Shown here: one piece after another, positions 53,502 to 61,384 of the stretch | How positions within the stretch are numbered: the first letter of the stretch is position 1 | Layout of the letters: every line of letters begins with the position of its first letter | From: BACL21 sp038141525 | GTDB lineage: Bacteria > Bacteroidota > Bacteroidia > Flavobacteriales > Flavobacteriaceae | Assembly: GCA_038141525.1 (NCBI GenBank) | Contig: JAYQIF010000002.1 | Location: 282,146-346,145, forward strand | DNA: 64,000 nt | Direction of reading: 5' to 3' | Translations under genes and position numbers: made by a program | Notes under the pieces: generated by a model | Database searches by the model: none | Told to the model about the DNA's origin: nothing | The model's input: the letters and a program-made list of their open reading frames with translations, nothing else

Positions 53502-53552
53502 ATAAAAGGTCTTATCGGCCTACAGTCATAAGCGCCGGGTCGCCACTCTAAA

Positions 53553-54311
53553 TTAAAAAGAAATTTCAACACCAAATAAATATTCCTGATCCTCCCTGTT
53601 TACAGGAACATAGGGGGTTGAATGGTACCGATATCTATTGGTGAGGTACAGGGATATTTTATCCAAAGTGTAATATAAGCGCGGTTCGAGGTACATTCTG
53701 AAATCCTCAAAATTAGACTGGTTGAGTTGATAGTAAATTGTTGTGTTTAAAGAAAGCTTTTTGGTTATGGCTAAATTGGAGAAAGCACTTATGCTGTAAC
53801 GCCAATTATTGATGTTTAGATTGTCTTGCCCCTCCTGGGTATATTCTTCGAGTTCTTTAAATACACCTGCCGACAAGTCAAGGTAATTAGGATGGTCCTC
53901 CCCAGAGGAGATGATGCTTTGTCGATATCCCGCGCCAAACAGATATCTTGATTTTAGATTTAGTGAGATGGTGTTTTGTGCTTGAACAAACGCAAACACA
54001 GAATTTTTACCTAAAAAATGATTGAGTCGCGCCTGTCCCACCCAGTCATTGGCGAGTTTTTCTCCATTCTCTTGTAAAAATTCATGGCCAACACTAATGC
54101 GTAGTAAATTTTTACCTAACTGTGCGCCATAAGTAAGTTGATTATTGACCTCAACTAACTCAATATTGCCAAATTTTAAATCGCCCTCAATATTAATGTT
54201 GAAAGCGGAAGTACTATCAATATCCTTTAAGATTAATTCTGTGTTGACAATGGATTGAGCGGCCAAGGAAAGACCAGCAAGGCCCAGAAAAAGAGTAATT
54301 AATGCTTTCAT
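53553..54311 (-). CDS. DUF481-like outer-membrane protein
   Basis: 252 residues. A signal peptide (MKALITLFLGLAGLSLAAQ) precedes a beta-strand-rich sequence with alternating hydrophobic residues and an aromatic end (EDQEYLFGVEISF). It resembles the DUF481/OMP_b-brl families. Its function is unknown. It is the last gene of the island, about 30 bases from the repeat at 54341. Confidence 0.75.
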   Translation of the reverse strand: MKALITLFLGLAGLSLAAQSIVNTELILKDIDSTSAFNINIEGDLKFGNIELVEVNNQLTYGAQLGKNLLRISVGHEFLQENGEKLANDWVGQARLNHFLGKNSVFAFVQAQNTISLNLKSRYLFGAGYRQSIISSGEDHPNYLDLSAGVFKELEEYTQEGQDNLNINNWRYSISAFSNLAITKKLSLNTTIYYQLNQSNFEDFRMYLEPRLYYTLDKISLYLTNRYRYHSTPYVPVNREDQEYLFGVEISF

Positions 54312-54340
54312 TTAACCAAGATAAGTAATAAAATAAAAAA

Positions 54341-54384
54341 ACTCATAATCAGGTGGTCCCTGGTTCGAGCCCAGGTGGGACCAC
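54341..54384 (+). repeat. attR-like 44-base repeat of tRNA-Met 3' half
   Basis: Identical over 44 bases to 48483-48526. It begins at the anticodon loop and lacks the 5' half of the tRNA, so it is not a functional tRNA gene. It closes the right end of the island. Confidence 0.88.
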
Positions 54385-54393
54385 AAGAAAAAC

Positions 54394-54423
54394 AAAGGCC
54401 TCACAGCGATGTGGGGCTTTTTT
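54394..54423 (+). terminator. Rho-independent terminator after the attR-like repeat
   Basis: GCCTCACA pairs with TGTGGGGC around GCGA, followed by a T run. It matches the hairpin at 49477-49506. It was probably the original tRNA-Met terminator before insertion. Confidence 0.75.
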
Positions 54424-54440
54424 ATTTAACATTTTAATGC

Positions 54441-54448
54441 TAACTTTG
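54441..54448 (+). promoter_or_regulatory. -7 promoter box for the DUF1059 gene
   Basis: TAACTTTG matches TAnnTTTG, 26 bases upstream of the ATG at 54475. Confidence 0.45.
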
Positions 54449-54474
54449 AATAGAAACATCTAAAACCAAAGAAA

Positions 54475-54642
54475 ATGAAGCAAGTATGTTGTAGAGATTT
54501 AGGAAATGACTGTGACTTCACAGTGTCTGGAGCAGTCGAAGAAGTGATGGATGCAGTGGCTCGTCATGCCAAAGTGTATCACAAAATTGATGTGACTCCA
54601 GAAGTAGCAGAGGCCGTAAAAGGCGTCATGAAGGACGTTTAA
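54475..54642 (+). CDS. Small DUF1059-family protein
   Basis: 55 residues, beginning MKQVCCRDLGNDCDFTVSG. The CCRDLG...C start and GAVEEVMDAVARHAKVYHKI segment are typical of DUF1059, a small single-domain family of unknown role; the N-terminal cysteines might bind metal. It has its own -7 box and is followed by a hairpin terminator at 54671-54693. Confidence 0.85.
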   Translation: MKQVCCRDLGNDCDFTVSGAVEEVMDAVARHAKVYHKIDVTPEVAEAVKGVMKDV

Positions 54643-54670
54643 CCTGACCTTCAGAAAAAATAGAATCTAG

Positions 54671-54693
54671 GCCCTTTTTAAAGGGCTTTTTTT
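54671..54693 (+). terminator. Terminator after DUF1059
   Basis: GCCCTTT and AAAGGGC form the stem with a TT loop, followed by a T run. Confidence 0.75.
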
Positions 54694-54758
54694 ATGAAAA
54701 AATGGACGCGAAAAACCCCCATGCTCTTGGGTGTTCCTGCGTACAGCATTAATTTTAA

Positions 54759-55339
54759 CTAAAATCGCTTACCAAAGGACGCCCCAATGCGCGGGTGCAG
54801 CTCGTCCGTGGTTTGGGTACTGAGTAAATAGCGCCCAACACCCAAGAAGATTTCAAAAGAAAAACCTTTTTGATTGATCCATTTTCGACCAGCCGCAAAT
54901 CCAACAGACCACTGAAATTGATTCCCCTGATCTTGTTCCATATAACTACCATCGCGTAACTCCACCCACTCAGTATAAGGCTCAACGATTGCCAAGGAAG
55001 AAAAACCTTCGACGAAAAGTCCGCGGGCGCCGTAGTCTTTCTGGTTAAAAAAATAAAAACGATAAAAAGGAGTGAGCGCAAATTTTTGATTGCCGTAATT
55101 GTCCCCACCAAAATTCCAAAGCAAACTTCCCCCTAGACCACTGGAGTTTGAAAGCACGTGTTCATAGGAAGCATCTAGTGCGGGACCTACCAAAAGTGCT
55201 AGGGCATTGATGCGCAGTTCTGTTTTTGGGAGATCCTCGGAGGCTGAAAAGGAATTTTCGGTATTATCTGCCCCCTGACCAAAGGCTTGGAACACAAAAA
55301 ATGGAGTTAAAAACAGCGCAAAGAAGAGTGGTGTTTCAT
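54759..55339 (-). CDS. DUF3575-type outer-membrane protein with probable indel at the start
   Basis: About 193 residues of the DUF3575 beta-barrel-like family: RINALALLVGPALDASYEHVL, FALTPFYRFYFFNQKDYGARGLFVEGF and the end RIGASFGKRF. The open frame runs to a TTG at 55358, but that TTG is inside a TATCCTTG box (55356-55363). The natural ATG at 55339 is out of frame by one base; an extra A there gives MKTPLFFALFLTPFFVFQAF, a good signal peptide. So the first codons are probably shifted by a one-base deletion in an A run. Confidence 0.75.
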
Positions 55340-55355
55340 ATGAGATATTTTTTGG

Positions 55356-55363
55356 CAAGGATA
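55356..55363 (-). promoter_or_regulatory. -7-like box for the DUF3575 gene
   Basis: Minus strand TATCCTTG, one mismatch from TAnnTTTG. It overlaps the TTG that would otherwise serve as start, and so argues for the ATG at 55339. Confidence 0.35.
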
Positions 55364-55479
55364 ATCAATAATCGCGCCAAAAATAATGAATTTTATTCAA
55401 GAATAGCCTTAAAAGACGAGGGAGTCCAAGCCCTTCATCTTTTTTTAATCGCTTTAACTCCGAGAATTTAAAATTCAAT

Positions 55480-55487
55480 TATCTTTG
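55480..55487 (+). promoter_or_regulatory. -7 promoter box for the PID-CTERM-like gene
   Basis: TATCTTTG matches TAnnTTTG and ends 7 bases before an ATG at 55495, and 46 before the ATG at 55534. Confidence 0.45.
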
Positions 55488-55533
55488 GTCCATATGAATA
55501 GCCCCAACTACAGAGTTCAAGTTTTTAACAATA

Positions 55534-55695
55534 ATGGCGATGCTATTATTCACTACACTTTTTGCTCAAGTTACACCACCACCTGACGGAGAACTCCCTA
55601 TTGACCAACATTTGGACTACCTCATTGTGGTTGGCGTGGCTTTTGGTCTTTATTGGGCTTACAAACAAATTAAGTCCCAGCGTAGCCGCGACTGA
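55534..55695 (+). CDS. Small PID-CTERM-like membrane peptide
   Basis: 53 residues from the ATG at 55534: a hydrophobic N-terminus (MAMLLFTTLFAQ), a PPPDGELPID segment, one transmembrane helix (YLIVVGVAFGLYWAY) and a basic tail (KQIKSQRSRD). The LPID..helix..K/R-rich layout resembles PID-CTERM sorting-type small proteins of Bacteroidota. If one C of the run at 55502-55505 is removed, the frame extends from the ATG at 55495 (MNSPTTEFKFLTIM...), which fits the promoter better. It overlaps the convergent ribE end by 26 bases. Confidence 0.55.
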   Translation: MAMLLFTTLFAQVTPPPDGELPIDQHLDYLIVVGVAFGLYWAYKQIKSQRSRD

Positions 55696-56266
55696 TACGC
55701 GACACATACTTTCCGATAATATCAAACTCTAGATTTACGGCACTCCCTGTGCTCAGGGATTTGAAATTAGTGTGCTCGTACGTGTACGGAATAATCGCGA
55801 CTCCGACGATTCCTGGAGCGCTGTCCACCACCGTTAAACTCACCCCGTTAATGGTTATTGAGCCTTTGGAAACAGTGACATGCCCAGAGTCTTTATCATA
55901 GGCAAAGACATAATGCCAACTTCCGTCTTTTTCTTCAGCCAGAGTGCAGTGGCCAACCAGGTCCACATGCCCTTGAACAATATGCCCATCGAGACGATCA
56001 CCGAGCTGCATCGCACGCTCCAGGTTTACAAGCCCACCGACTTGCCAATGGCTGAGGTTGGTTTTTTCTAAAGTCTCTTTAATAGCGGTAACGGTGTACT
56101 GTTCTCCTTGTATGTCCACAACAGTAAGGCAAACCCCGTCATGAGCGAGAGATTGGTCGATTTGTAATTCCTGGGTGAAATCGCAACGCAAGGTGATGTG
56201 CAAATTTCCTCCATCCTGATTCAGCGCAATTATTTCGCCAATAGATTCTATAATACCTGTGAACAT
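55670..56266 (-). CDS. ribE: Riboflavin synthase, alpha chain
   Basis: 198 residues with the two lumazine-binding repeats: MFTGIIESIGEII at the start, SLAHDGVCLTVVDIQ, and the second repeat GHIVQGHVDLVG, SKGSITINGVSLTVVD. It dismutates two 6,7-dimethyl-8-ribityllumazine molecules to riboflavin. It is divergent from pdxA, and their -7 boxes abut (56280-56295). Confidence 0.96.
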   Translation of the reverse strand: MFTGIIESIGEIIALNQDGGNLHITLRCDFTQELQIDQSLAHDGVCLTVVDIQGEQYTVTAIKETLEKTNLSHWQVGGLVNLERAMQLGDRLDGHIVQGHVDLVGHCTLAEEKDGSWHYVFAYDKDSGHVTVSKGSITINGVSLTVVDSAPGIVGVAIIPYTYEHTNFKSLSTGSAVNLEFDIIGKYVSRISRGYAGT

Positions 56267-56279
56267 GTTGTCAATTATT

Positions 56280-56287
56280 TACCTTTG
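56280..56287 (+). promoter_or_regulatory. -7 promoter box for pdxA
   Basis: TACCTTTG matches TAnnTTTG, 25 bases upstream of the pdxA ATG at 56313. It directly abuts the opposed ribE box. Confidence 0.5.
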
Positions 56288-56295
56288 CAAAAGTA
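56288..56295 (-). promoter_or_regulatory. -7 promoter box for ribE
   Basis: Minus strand TACTTTTG matches TAnnTTTG, 21 bases upstream of the ribE ATG. The two boxes together read TACCTTTGCAAAAGTA. Confidence 0.5.
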
Positions 56296-56312
56296 ACACC
56301 CACAGCGCTCAT

Positions 56313-57380
56313 ATGGCAAAAAACAACGCGATAATTATAGGTATTTCGATTGGAGACCTCAACGGGATTGGTCCAGAAATTGTGCTCAAAAGTTTTGAGG
56401 ACCCCAGGGCGCTTGAGTTGTGCACCCCTGTAATTTTCGCCAACATAAAGTTCTTGACCTGGTATAAAAAGGAGTTAGGGATGCAATGTCACTTGAACGC
56501 GATCAATGATTTGAATCAAATCAATCACGGAAAGATCAATGTATTTAACGCCTGGACCGAACCCTTCGAGGTTCAGTATGGAACAATCGACCCCAAGGCG
56601 GGCGCCTTGGCAATAGCGTCTTTAAAAAGCGCCGTTCAGGCCTTAAAAAACAAACAGATAGACGCCTTAGTCACGGCCCCTATTGACAAGAAAAACAGTC
56701 AGTCGGAAGGATTCAAGTTTCCTGGACACACCGATTATTTGGCTCAAGAACTTGAAGGTTCTGCCTTGATGTTCATGGTTTCCGAGGAAGTGAAAGTGGG
56801 GCTTTTGACCGACCATGTGCCTGTTAAAGAGGCTCCTGAGCGCATCACGGCAGATTTAATCAAGCAAAAAGCCAGCGCCATGATGGCCTCGTTGACCCAA
56901 GATTTCGGGATCACTAGGCCCAAAATTGCCGTTTTAGGGATTAACCCACACTCTGGAGATCAAGGTGTCATTGGCATTGAGGATCAGGAAGTCACTGGGC
57001 CCACCATAAATGCGATGCGCGAACAAGGCCAACTCATTTATGGCCCATACCCGGCCGATGGTTTTTTTGGGTCTGGACAATACAAGCAATTCGATGCGGT
57101 CCTGGCGGCTTATCACGACCAAGGTTTGATTCCTTTTAAAACACTGTCGTTTGGGGCAGGGGTCAATTTTACCGCGGGATTAAATCGGGTGCGCACCTCT
57201 CCAGATCACGGAACAGCTTTTGATATTGCTGGAAAAAACAAGGCCAATATCAGCTCATTTAAGGAGTCGATTTTTACAGCAATTAACATTGTTCGTTATC
57301 GAAAAATGCATGGAGAATTAACTGCGGCACCGCTTGAAGTATCCCCCAAAAAATCCTATCACAAAAAGAAACACCATTAG
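56313..57380 (+). CDS. pdxA: 4-hydroxythreonine-4-phosphate dehydrogenase
   Basis: About 355 residues. Family motifs are IGISIGDLNGIGPEIVLK at the N-terminus, VTAPIDKKNSQSEGFKFPGHTDYLA with metal-binding His, ALMFMVSEEVKVGLLTDHVPV, LGINPHSGDQGVIG and AAYHDQGLIPFK. It acts in pyridoxal-5-phosphate synthesis. The start is the ATG at 56313 (MAKNNAIII), since the upstream in-frame ATG at 56259 precedes the promoter box. It leads into the DUF177-rpmF-fabH-acc cluster. Confidence 0.95.
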   Translation: MAKNNAIIIGISIGDLNGIGPEIVLKSFEDPRALELCTPVIFANIKFLTWYKKELGMQCHLNAINDLNQINHGKINVFNAWTEPFEVQYGTIDPKAGALAIASLKSAVQALKNKQIDALVTAPIDKKNSQSEGFKFPGHTDYLAQELEGSALMFMVSEEVKVGLLTDHVPVKEAPERITADLIKQKASAMMASLTQDFGITRPKIAVLGINPHSGDQGVIGIEDQEVTGPTINAMREQGQLIYGPYPADGFFGSGQYKQFDAVLAAYHDQGLIPFKTLSFGAGVNFTAGLNRVRTSPDHGTAFDIAGKNKANISSFKESIFTAINIVRYRKMHGELTAAPLEVSPKKSYHKKKHH

Positions 57381-57404
57381 GCTCAGGCAAATAAAATTAT
57401 TTAC

Positions 57405-57412
57405 TATCTTTG
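57405..57412 (+). promoter_or_regulatory. -7 promoter box for the DUF177 gene
   Basis: TATCTTTG matches TAnnTTTG, 44 bases upstream of the ATG at 57457. Confidence 0.5.
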
Positions 57413-57456
57413 CCACCGCCTTTTTTAGGGCCGAAGATTAAAATATTGTATTGCAC

Positions 57457-57993
57457 ATGAAGGAAATGAAAGCATATACCATTCCTTTTGTGGGGCTAAA
57501 AATAGGCCAGCACAAATACGATTTTGATCTGGATAAAAAGTTCTTTGAGCATTTTGAGTACGATGAGTTCCATCAAGCAGCTTTAAAGTTGACAGTTATT
57601 TTGGTCAAAAAATCAAACATGCTGGAAATTGAATTGATGTTTGACGGATCCGTAAACGTGTCTTGCGACAGAACAAATGAGCCATTTGATTTGCCTTTAG
57701 CCGGCAGCTATCATTTTGTGGTGAAGTTTGGTCAAGAGCGGGACGACATGCAAGATGAATTGTTGATATTGCCACACGGTGCCTACCAGGTGAATATTCA
57801 GCAACAAATTTATGAATCAATTGTGTTGGCTTTGCCGAGCAAAAAAATTCATCCTGGTATCGCGGAAGGGACATTAAAAAGCGAAGTACTCGAGCAGCTA
57901 GAAGCACTAAAACCTCAAGGGGAGCAACAAAATAATTTAGAAGACGTTGATCCACGTTGGGACGATTTAAAAAAACTATTAACGGATAAATAA
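57457..57993 (+). CDS. DUF177 (YceD-type) protein
   Basis: About 178 residues. The DUF177 core has a two-Cys-like region LMFDGSVNVSCDRTNEPFDLPL, with an acidic C-terminus ending DPRWDDLKKLLTDK, a typical tail of this family. In most bacteria it precedes rpmF and is linked to 23S rRNA/ribosome assembly. Here it is 9 bases upstream of rpmF. The start is the ATG at 57457; a TTG at 57451 is possible. Confidence 0.9.
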   Translation: MKEMKAYTIPFVGLKIGQHKYDFDLDKKFFEHFEYDEFHQAALKLTVILVKKSNMLEIELMFDGSVNVSCDRTNEPFDLPLAGSYHFVVKFGQERDDMQDELLILPHGAYQVNIQQQIYESIVLALPSKKIHPGIAEGTLKSEVLEQLEALKPQGEQQNNLEDVDPRWDDLKKLLTDK

Positions 57994-58002
57994 TATTGCG
58001 CC

Positions 58003-58197
58003 ATGGCACATCCTAAAAGAAAAATCTCCAAAACAAGAAGAGATAAAAGACGCACCCATTACAAAGCTTCTGTTCCTCAGATCGCTACGGATCCTACCAC
58101 TGGAGAAGCACATTTATACCACCGTGCCCACTGGCATGAAGGTAAACTCTACTACAAGGGTCAAGTTGTTATTGACGCTGTAGGCGAGGAGGCTTAA
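58003..58197 (+). CDS. rpmF: 50S ribosomal protein L32
   Basis: 64 residues: MAHPKRKISKTRRDKRRTHYKA, then PQIATDPTTGEAHLYHRAHWHEGKLYYKGQ. The basic N-terminus and HLYHRAH segment identify L32 of Bacteroidota. No zinc-binding Cys pairs are present, so it is the Cys-free form. A hairpin at 58225-58258 follows. Confidence 0.96.
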   Translation: MAHPKRKISKTRRDKRRTHYKASVPQIATDPTTGEAHLYHRAHWHEGKLYYKGQVVIDAVGEEA

Positions 58198-58224
58198 AAA
58201 TTTGGACGCACAGAGCGATCCTTA

Positions 58225-58258
58225 AAACTCTCACTTGAATTAAAGTGAGGGTTTTTTT
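58225..58258 (+). terminator. Terminator after rpmF
   Basis: AACTCTCACTT and AAGTGAGGGTT form an 11-bp stem with wobble pairs around GAATTA, followed by T residues. It may partly end transcription before fabH. Confidence 0.75.
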
Positions 58259-58378
58259 ATGCGCCGAAAAATTGTACAAAAGCAACCAAAATCGAGGCGT
58301 TTTTGCCCAAAAATTAGTACTTTTCACCCCTGAAATTGGAATTTTAGCTCATAAGGCACAACATTTATTCCAAAGCAT

Positions 58379-59377
58379 ATGACAAAAATCAAAGCAGCCA
58401 TAACTGCTGTCGGAGGCTATGTGCCCGACTATGTCTTGACCAACGATATTTTGGAGACCATGGTCGATACCAATGATGAGTGGATCGTTACAAGAACAGG
58501 CATTAAAGAGCGCCGCTTGTTAAAAGAACCTGGTCAAGGAACTTCCTACATGGCCATAAAGGCTGCCCAACAACTCCTAGAAAAATCTAAGGTCGACCCC
58601 AAAGAAATAGATTTGTTAATTATGGCCACGGCCACACCAGATATGTTGGTGGCCTCTACAGGGGTTTATGTCGCAACAGAAATAGGGGCGACCAATGCAT
58701 TCTCATTTGACTTATCAACGGCCTGCTCGAGCTTTTTGTACGGAATGAGCACTGCCGCGGCTTATATCGAATCGGGGCGTTACAAAAAAGTATTATTGAT
58801 TGGTGCAGATAAGATGTCCTCGGTTGTTGATTATACGGACCGCACCACATGCATCATATTTGGCGATGGGGCAGGAGCTGTACTCTTTGAACCCAACACA
58901 GAGGGCCTCGGTCTTCAAGACGAATATTTACGCTCGGATGGAATCGGAAGAAACCACCTCAAAATGGACGCGGGCGGCTCTATCTTACCCGCCTCCGAGC
59001 AGACAGTTGCTAACAGACAACACTATGTGTTTCAGGACGGCAAAACCGTTTTTAAATTTGCAGTCTCCAATATGGCTGATGCTTGCGGCCGTGTAATGGA
59101 GCAAAATAACTTAACAAGCCAGGACATCCAATGGCTGGTTCCTCATCAGGCCAACAAGCGCATTATTGATGCGGCGGCCAATCGAATGGGCGTCTCAGAC
59201 GACAAAGTGATGATGAACATCCAGCGCTATGGAAATACAACCTCGGCAACATTGCCACTGTGTTTGATGGATTATGAATCTCAGCTGAAAAAAGGAGATG
59301 GGCTTGTATTTGCTGCTTTCGGTGGCGGATTTACCTGGGGCGCGGCCTATTTAACTTGGGCGTATAACGGAACATAA
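58379..59377 (+). CDS. fabH: 3-oxoacyl-ACP synthase III
   Basis: 332 residues. The active-site triad is visible as DLSTACSSFLYG (Cys), VPHQANKRIIDA (His) and RYGNTTSATLPL (Asn). It condenses acetyl-CoA with malonyl-ACP, the first step of fatty-acid synthesis. It sits in the order rpmF-fabH-accB-accC. Confidence 0.96.
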   Translation: MTKIKAAITAVGGYVPDYVLTNDILETMVDTNDEWIVTRTGIKERRLLKEPGQGTSYMAIKAAQQLLEKSKVDPKEIDLLIMATATPDMLVASTGVYVATEIGATNAFSFDLSTACSSFLYGMSTAAAYIESGRYKKVLLIGADKMSSVVDYTDRTTCIIFGDGAGAVLFEPNTEGLGLQDEYLRSDGIGRNHLKMDAGGSILPASEQTVANRQHYVFQDGKTVFKFAVSNMADACGRVMEQNNLTSQDIQWLVPHQANKRIIDAAANRMGVSDDKVMMNIQRYGNTTSATLPLCLMDYESQLKKGDGLVFAAFGGGFTWGAAYLTWAYNGT

Positions 59378-59403
59378 ATTAAAGTTTATATAAAACAGAA
59401 CTT

Positions 59404-59910
59404 ATGGACATTAAGGACATTCAAAATTTAATCAAGTTTGTAGCCAAATCAGGCGCGAGCGAAGTAAAACTTGAGATGGAAGATGTAAAAATCACCATCA
59501 AAACAGGGAGTGACAACGAGCGTGTCGAAGCCCCAGTGTATCCTACGCCTCACGCAGTAGTGCATGCTGCTCCGCCAGCCTTGCAGGCTCCAGTACCAGT
59601 AGCACCCACTCCAGCAGCTGAATCTGCCCCTGCGGCTGCAGCACAAGAGACTGCTGCAGAAAATGACAAGTATATTACTGTGAAATCACCGATTATTGGC
59701 ACGTTCTATAGAAAGCCTTCTCCAGACAAGCCGGTCTTTGTAGAAGTGGGAGATACGGTGAGCCCGGGTGGGGTACTCTGTGTCATCGAAGCAATGAAAT
59801 TATTCAATGAAATTGAAAGTGAGGTTTCTGGAAAAATCGTAAAGGTCTTGGTAGACGATTCGTCTCCTGTAGAATTTGATCAACCTCTATTTTTGATCGA
59901 TCCAGCTTAA
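59404..59910 (+). CDS. accB: Biotin carboxyl carrier protein of acetyl-CoA carboxylase
   Basis: 168 residues. The N-terminal domain is followed by an Ala/Pro-rich linker (residues 45-85), then the biotinyl domain with VIEAMKLFNEIESE, where Lys is biotinylated. It carries CO2 between the AccC and carboxyltransferase components. It is 26 bases after fabH. Confidence 0.97.
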   Translation: MDIKDIQNLIKFVAKSGASEVKLEMEDVKITIKTGSDNERVEAPVYPTPHAVVHAAPPALQAPVPVAPTPAAESAPAAAAQETAAENDKYITVKSPIIGTFYRKPSPDKPVFVEVGDTVSPGGVLCVIEAMKLFNEIESEVSGKIVKVLVDDSSPVEFDQPLFLIDPA

Positions 59911-59925
59911 TTTAAAACCAGTATC

Positions 59926-61314
59926 ATGCCGTCGAAAAAAACAAAAGGCCCTAAGAAGGCCCAAGAAACAAGCATGTTTAAAAAAATATTGGTCGCAAAT
60001 CGCGGTGAAATTGCGCTTCGTGTCATTCGCACCTGTAGAGAAATGGGGATCAGCACGGTAGCTGTTTATTCTACAGCTGATGCCGAAAGCCTACACGTGA
60101 AGTTTGCCGATGAAGCCGTTTGTATTGGGCCAGCGCCAAGCACGGATAGTTATTTAAAGATCGCGAATATAATTGCTGCGGCCGAAATCACGAACGCCGA
60201 TGCAATTCACCCAGGATATGGTTTTTTGTCAGAAAACGCCAAATTTTCTAAGATTTGTGAGGAGCACGGCATTAAGTTTATTGGCGCTTCTGCTCAAATG
60301 ATTGACCAGATGGGAGATAAGGCCTCTGCTAAAGCCACGATGAAGGCTGCAGGTGTGCCCTGTGTTCCTGGAAGCGATGGGGTAATTCCTGATTTTGAAA
60401 CCTGTAAAAAAGTCGCTGTTGAAACCGGGTACCCCGTAATGCTTAAAGCCAGTGCTGGTGGTGGAGGAAAAGGTATGCGCGCTGTATGGAGTGAAGAGGA
60501 CCTTCAAGCGGCCTGGGAATCTGACCGACAAGACAGCAAGGCTGCTTTTGGCAACGACGACATGTATATGGAAAAGCTCATCGAAGAGCCGCGACACATT
60601 GAGATTCAAGTGATTGGAGACAGTCGAGGAAGGGCTTGTCATTTAAGCGAGCGGGACTGTTCGATCCAACGCCGTCATCAGAAGTTAACTGAGGAAACCC
60701 CAAGTCCGTTTATGACCGATGAATTGCGTCACGCTATGGGTGAGGCGGCGATTAAGGCCGCTGAATTCATCAATTATGAGGGTGCTGGCACCATAGAGTT
60801 TCTGGTAGACAAACACCGAAACTTTTATTTCATGGAGATGAATACCCGCATCCAGGTAGAGCACCCAATTACAGAACAGGTAGTAGATTTTGACTTGATA
60901 CGCGAACAGATTTTGGTGGCTGCTGGTGTACCGATTTCAGGAAAGAACTATATGCCTCAATTGCATTCAATTGAGTGTCGTATTAATGCAGAAGACCCGC
61001 ATAACGGTTTTCGTCCCTCGCCTGGAAAGATCACCACCTTACACGCCCCTGGAGGCCACGGAGTACGCCTGGACACCCATGTCTACGCCGGGTATTCTAT
61101 TCCGCCAAATTACGACTCAATGATCGCCAAATTAATCACCACGGCACAGACCCGCGAAGAAGCGATCAATAAAATGAAGCGCGCTTTAGATGAGTTTGTC
61201 ATCGAAGGGATCAAGACGACCATACCCTTTCACAGACAGCTGATGGATCATCCGGATTATGTCGCGGGGAATTATACCACAGCGTTTATGAACGAGTGGC
61301 AAATGGATGAATAA
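59926..61314 (+). CDS. accC: Biotin carboxylase of acetyl-CoA carboxylase
   Basis: 462 residues if started at 59926; homologues usually start at the ATG at 59974 (MFKKILVANRGEIALRVI), so the 16-residue K-rich lead is doubtful. ATP-grasp motifs are KASAGGGGKGMRAV, the SERDCSIQRRHQK segment and FYFMEMNTRIQVEHPITE with RIQVEH. It carboxylates biotin on AccB, using ATP and bicarbonate. It ends the cluster and is followed by a terminator at 61324-61349. Confidence 0.97.
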   Translation: MPSKKTKGPKKAQETSMFKKILVANRGEIALRVIRTCREMGISTVAVYSTADAESLHVKFADEAVCIGPAPSTDSYLKIANIIAAAEITNADAIHPGYGFLSENAKFSKICEEHGIKFIGASAQMIDQMGDKASAKATMKAAGVPCVPGSDGVIPDFETCKKVAVETGYPVMLKASAGGGGKGMRAVWSEEDLQAAWESDRQDSKAAFGNDDMYMEKLIEEPRHIEIQVIGDSRGRACHLSERDCSIQRRHQKLTEETPSPFMTDELRHAMGEAAIKAAEFINYEGAGTIEFLVDKHRNFYFMEMNTRIQVEHPITEQVVDFDLIREQILVAAGVPISGKNYMPQLHSIECRINAEDPHNGFRPSPGKITTLHAPGGHGVRLDTHVYAGYSIPPNYDSMIAKLITTAQTREEAINKMKRALDEFVIEGIKTTIPFHRQLMDHPDYVAGNYTTAFMNEWQMDE

Positions 61315-61323
61315 CTAACCAAT

Positions 61324-61349
61324 AACCCTCCCTTGTGGAGGGTTTTTTA
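61324..61349 (+). terminator. Terminator after accC
   Basis: AACCCTCC and GGAGGGTT form an 8-bp stem, followed by T residues. Confidence 0.8.
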
Positions 61350-61384
61350 TTTATTTAGTTTAGCTGACTGAACGTCACTGTAAT

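Larger units (their letters stand above)
48526..54384. mobile_element. Small genomic island in the tRNA-Met 3' end, no integrase seen
   Basis: The segment is bounded by perfect 44-base direct repeats of the tRNA-Met 3' half. It is visibly richer in A/T than flanking genes. Contents in order: a decayed DUF1572 gene, a degenerate third tRNA-like repeat with terminator, a voltage-gated K+ channel, a zinc-ribbon-like small protein with a KAP NTPase, an unknown protein, and a DUF481-like protein. There is no integrase, transposase or relaxase, so it was either mobilised in trans or has lost its mobility genes. Tandem duplication of the tRNA itself is the alternative reading. Confidence 0.65.

Noticed and set aside
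54341..54384. Second tRNA-Met gene
   Set aside because: Only the 3' half from the anticodon loop is present; the acceptor 5' strand and D arm are missing, so it cannot fold as a tRNA.
48526..54384. Integrase or transposase in the island
   Set aside because: I looked through all sizeable frames in both strands; none has tyrosine-recombinase, serine-recombinase or transposase motifs.
60229..60642. Open frame of 137 codons antisense to accC
   Set aside because: It is a shadow of the biotin carboxylase core.
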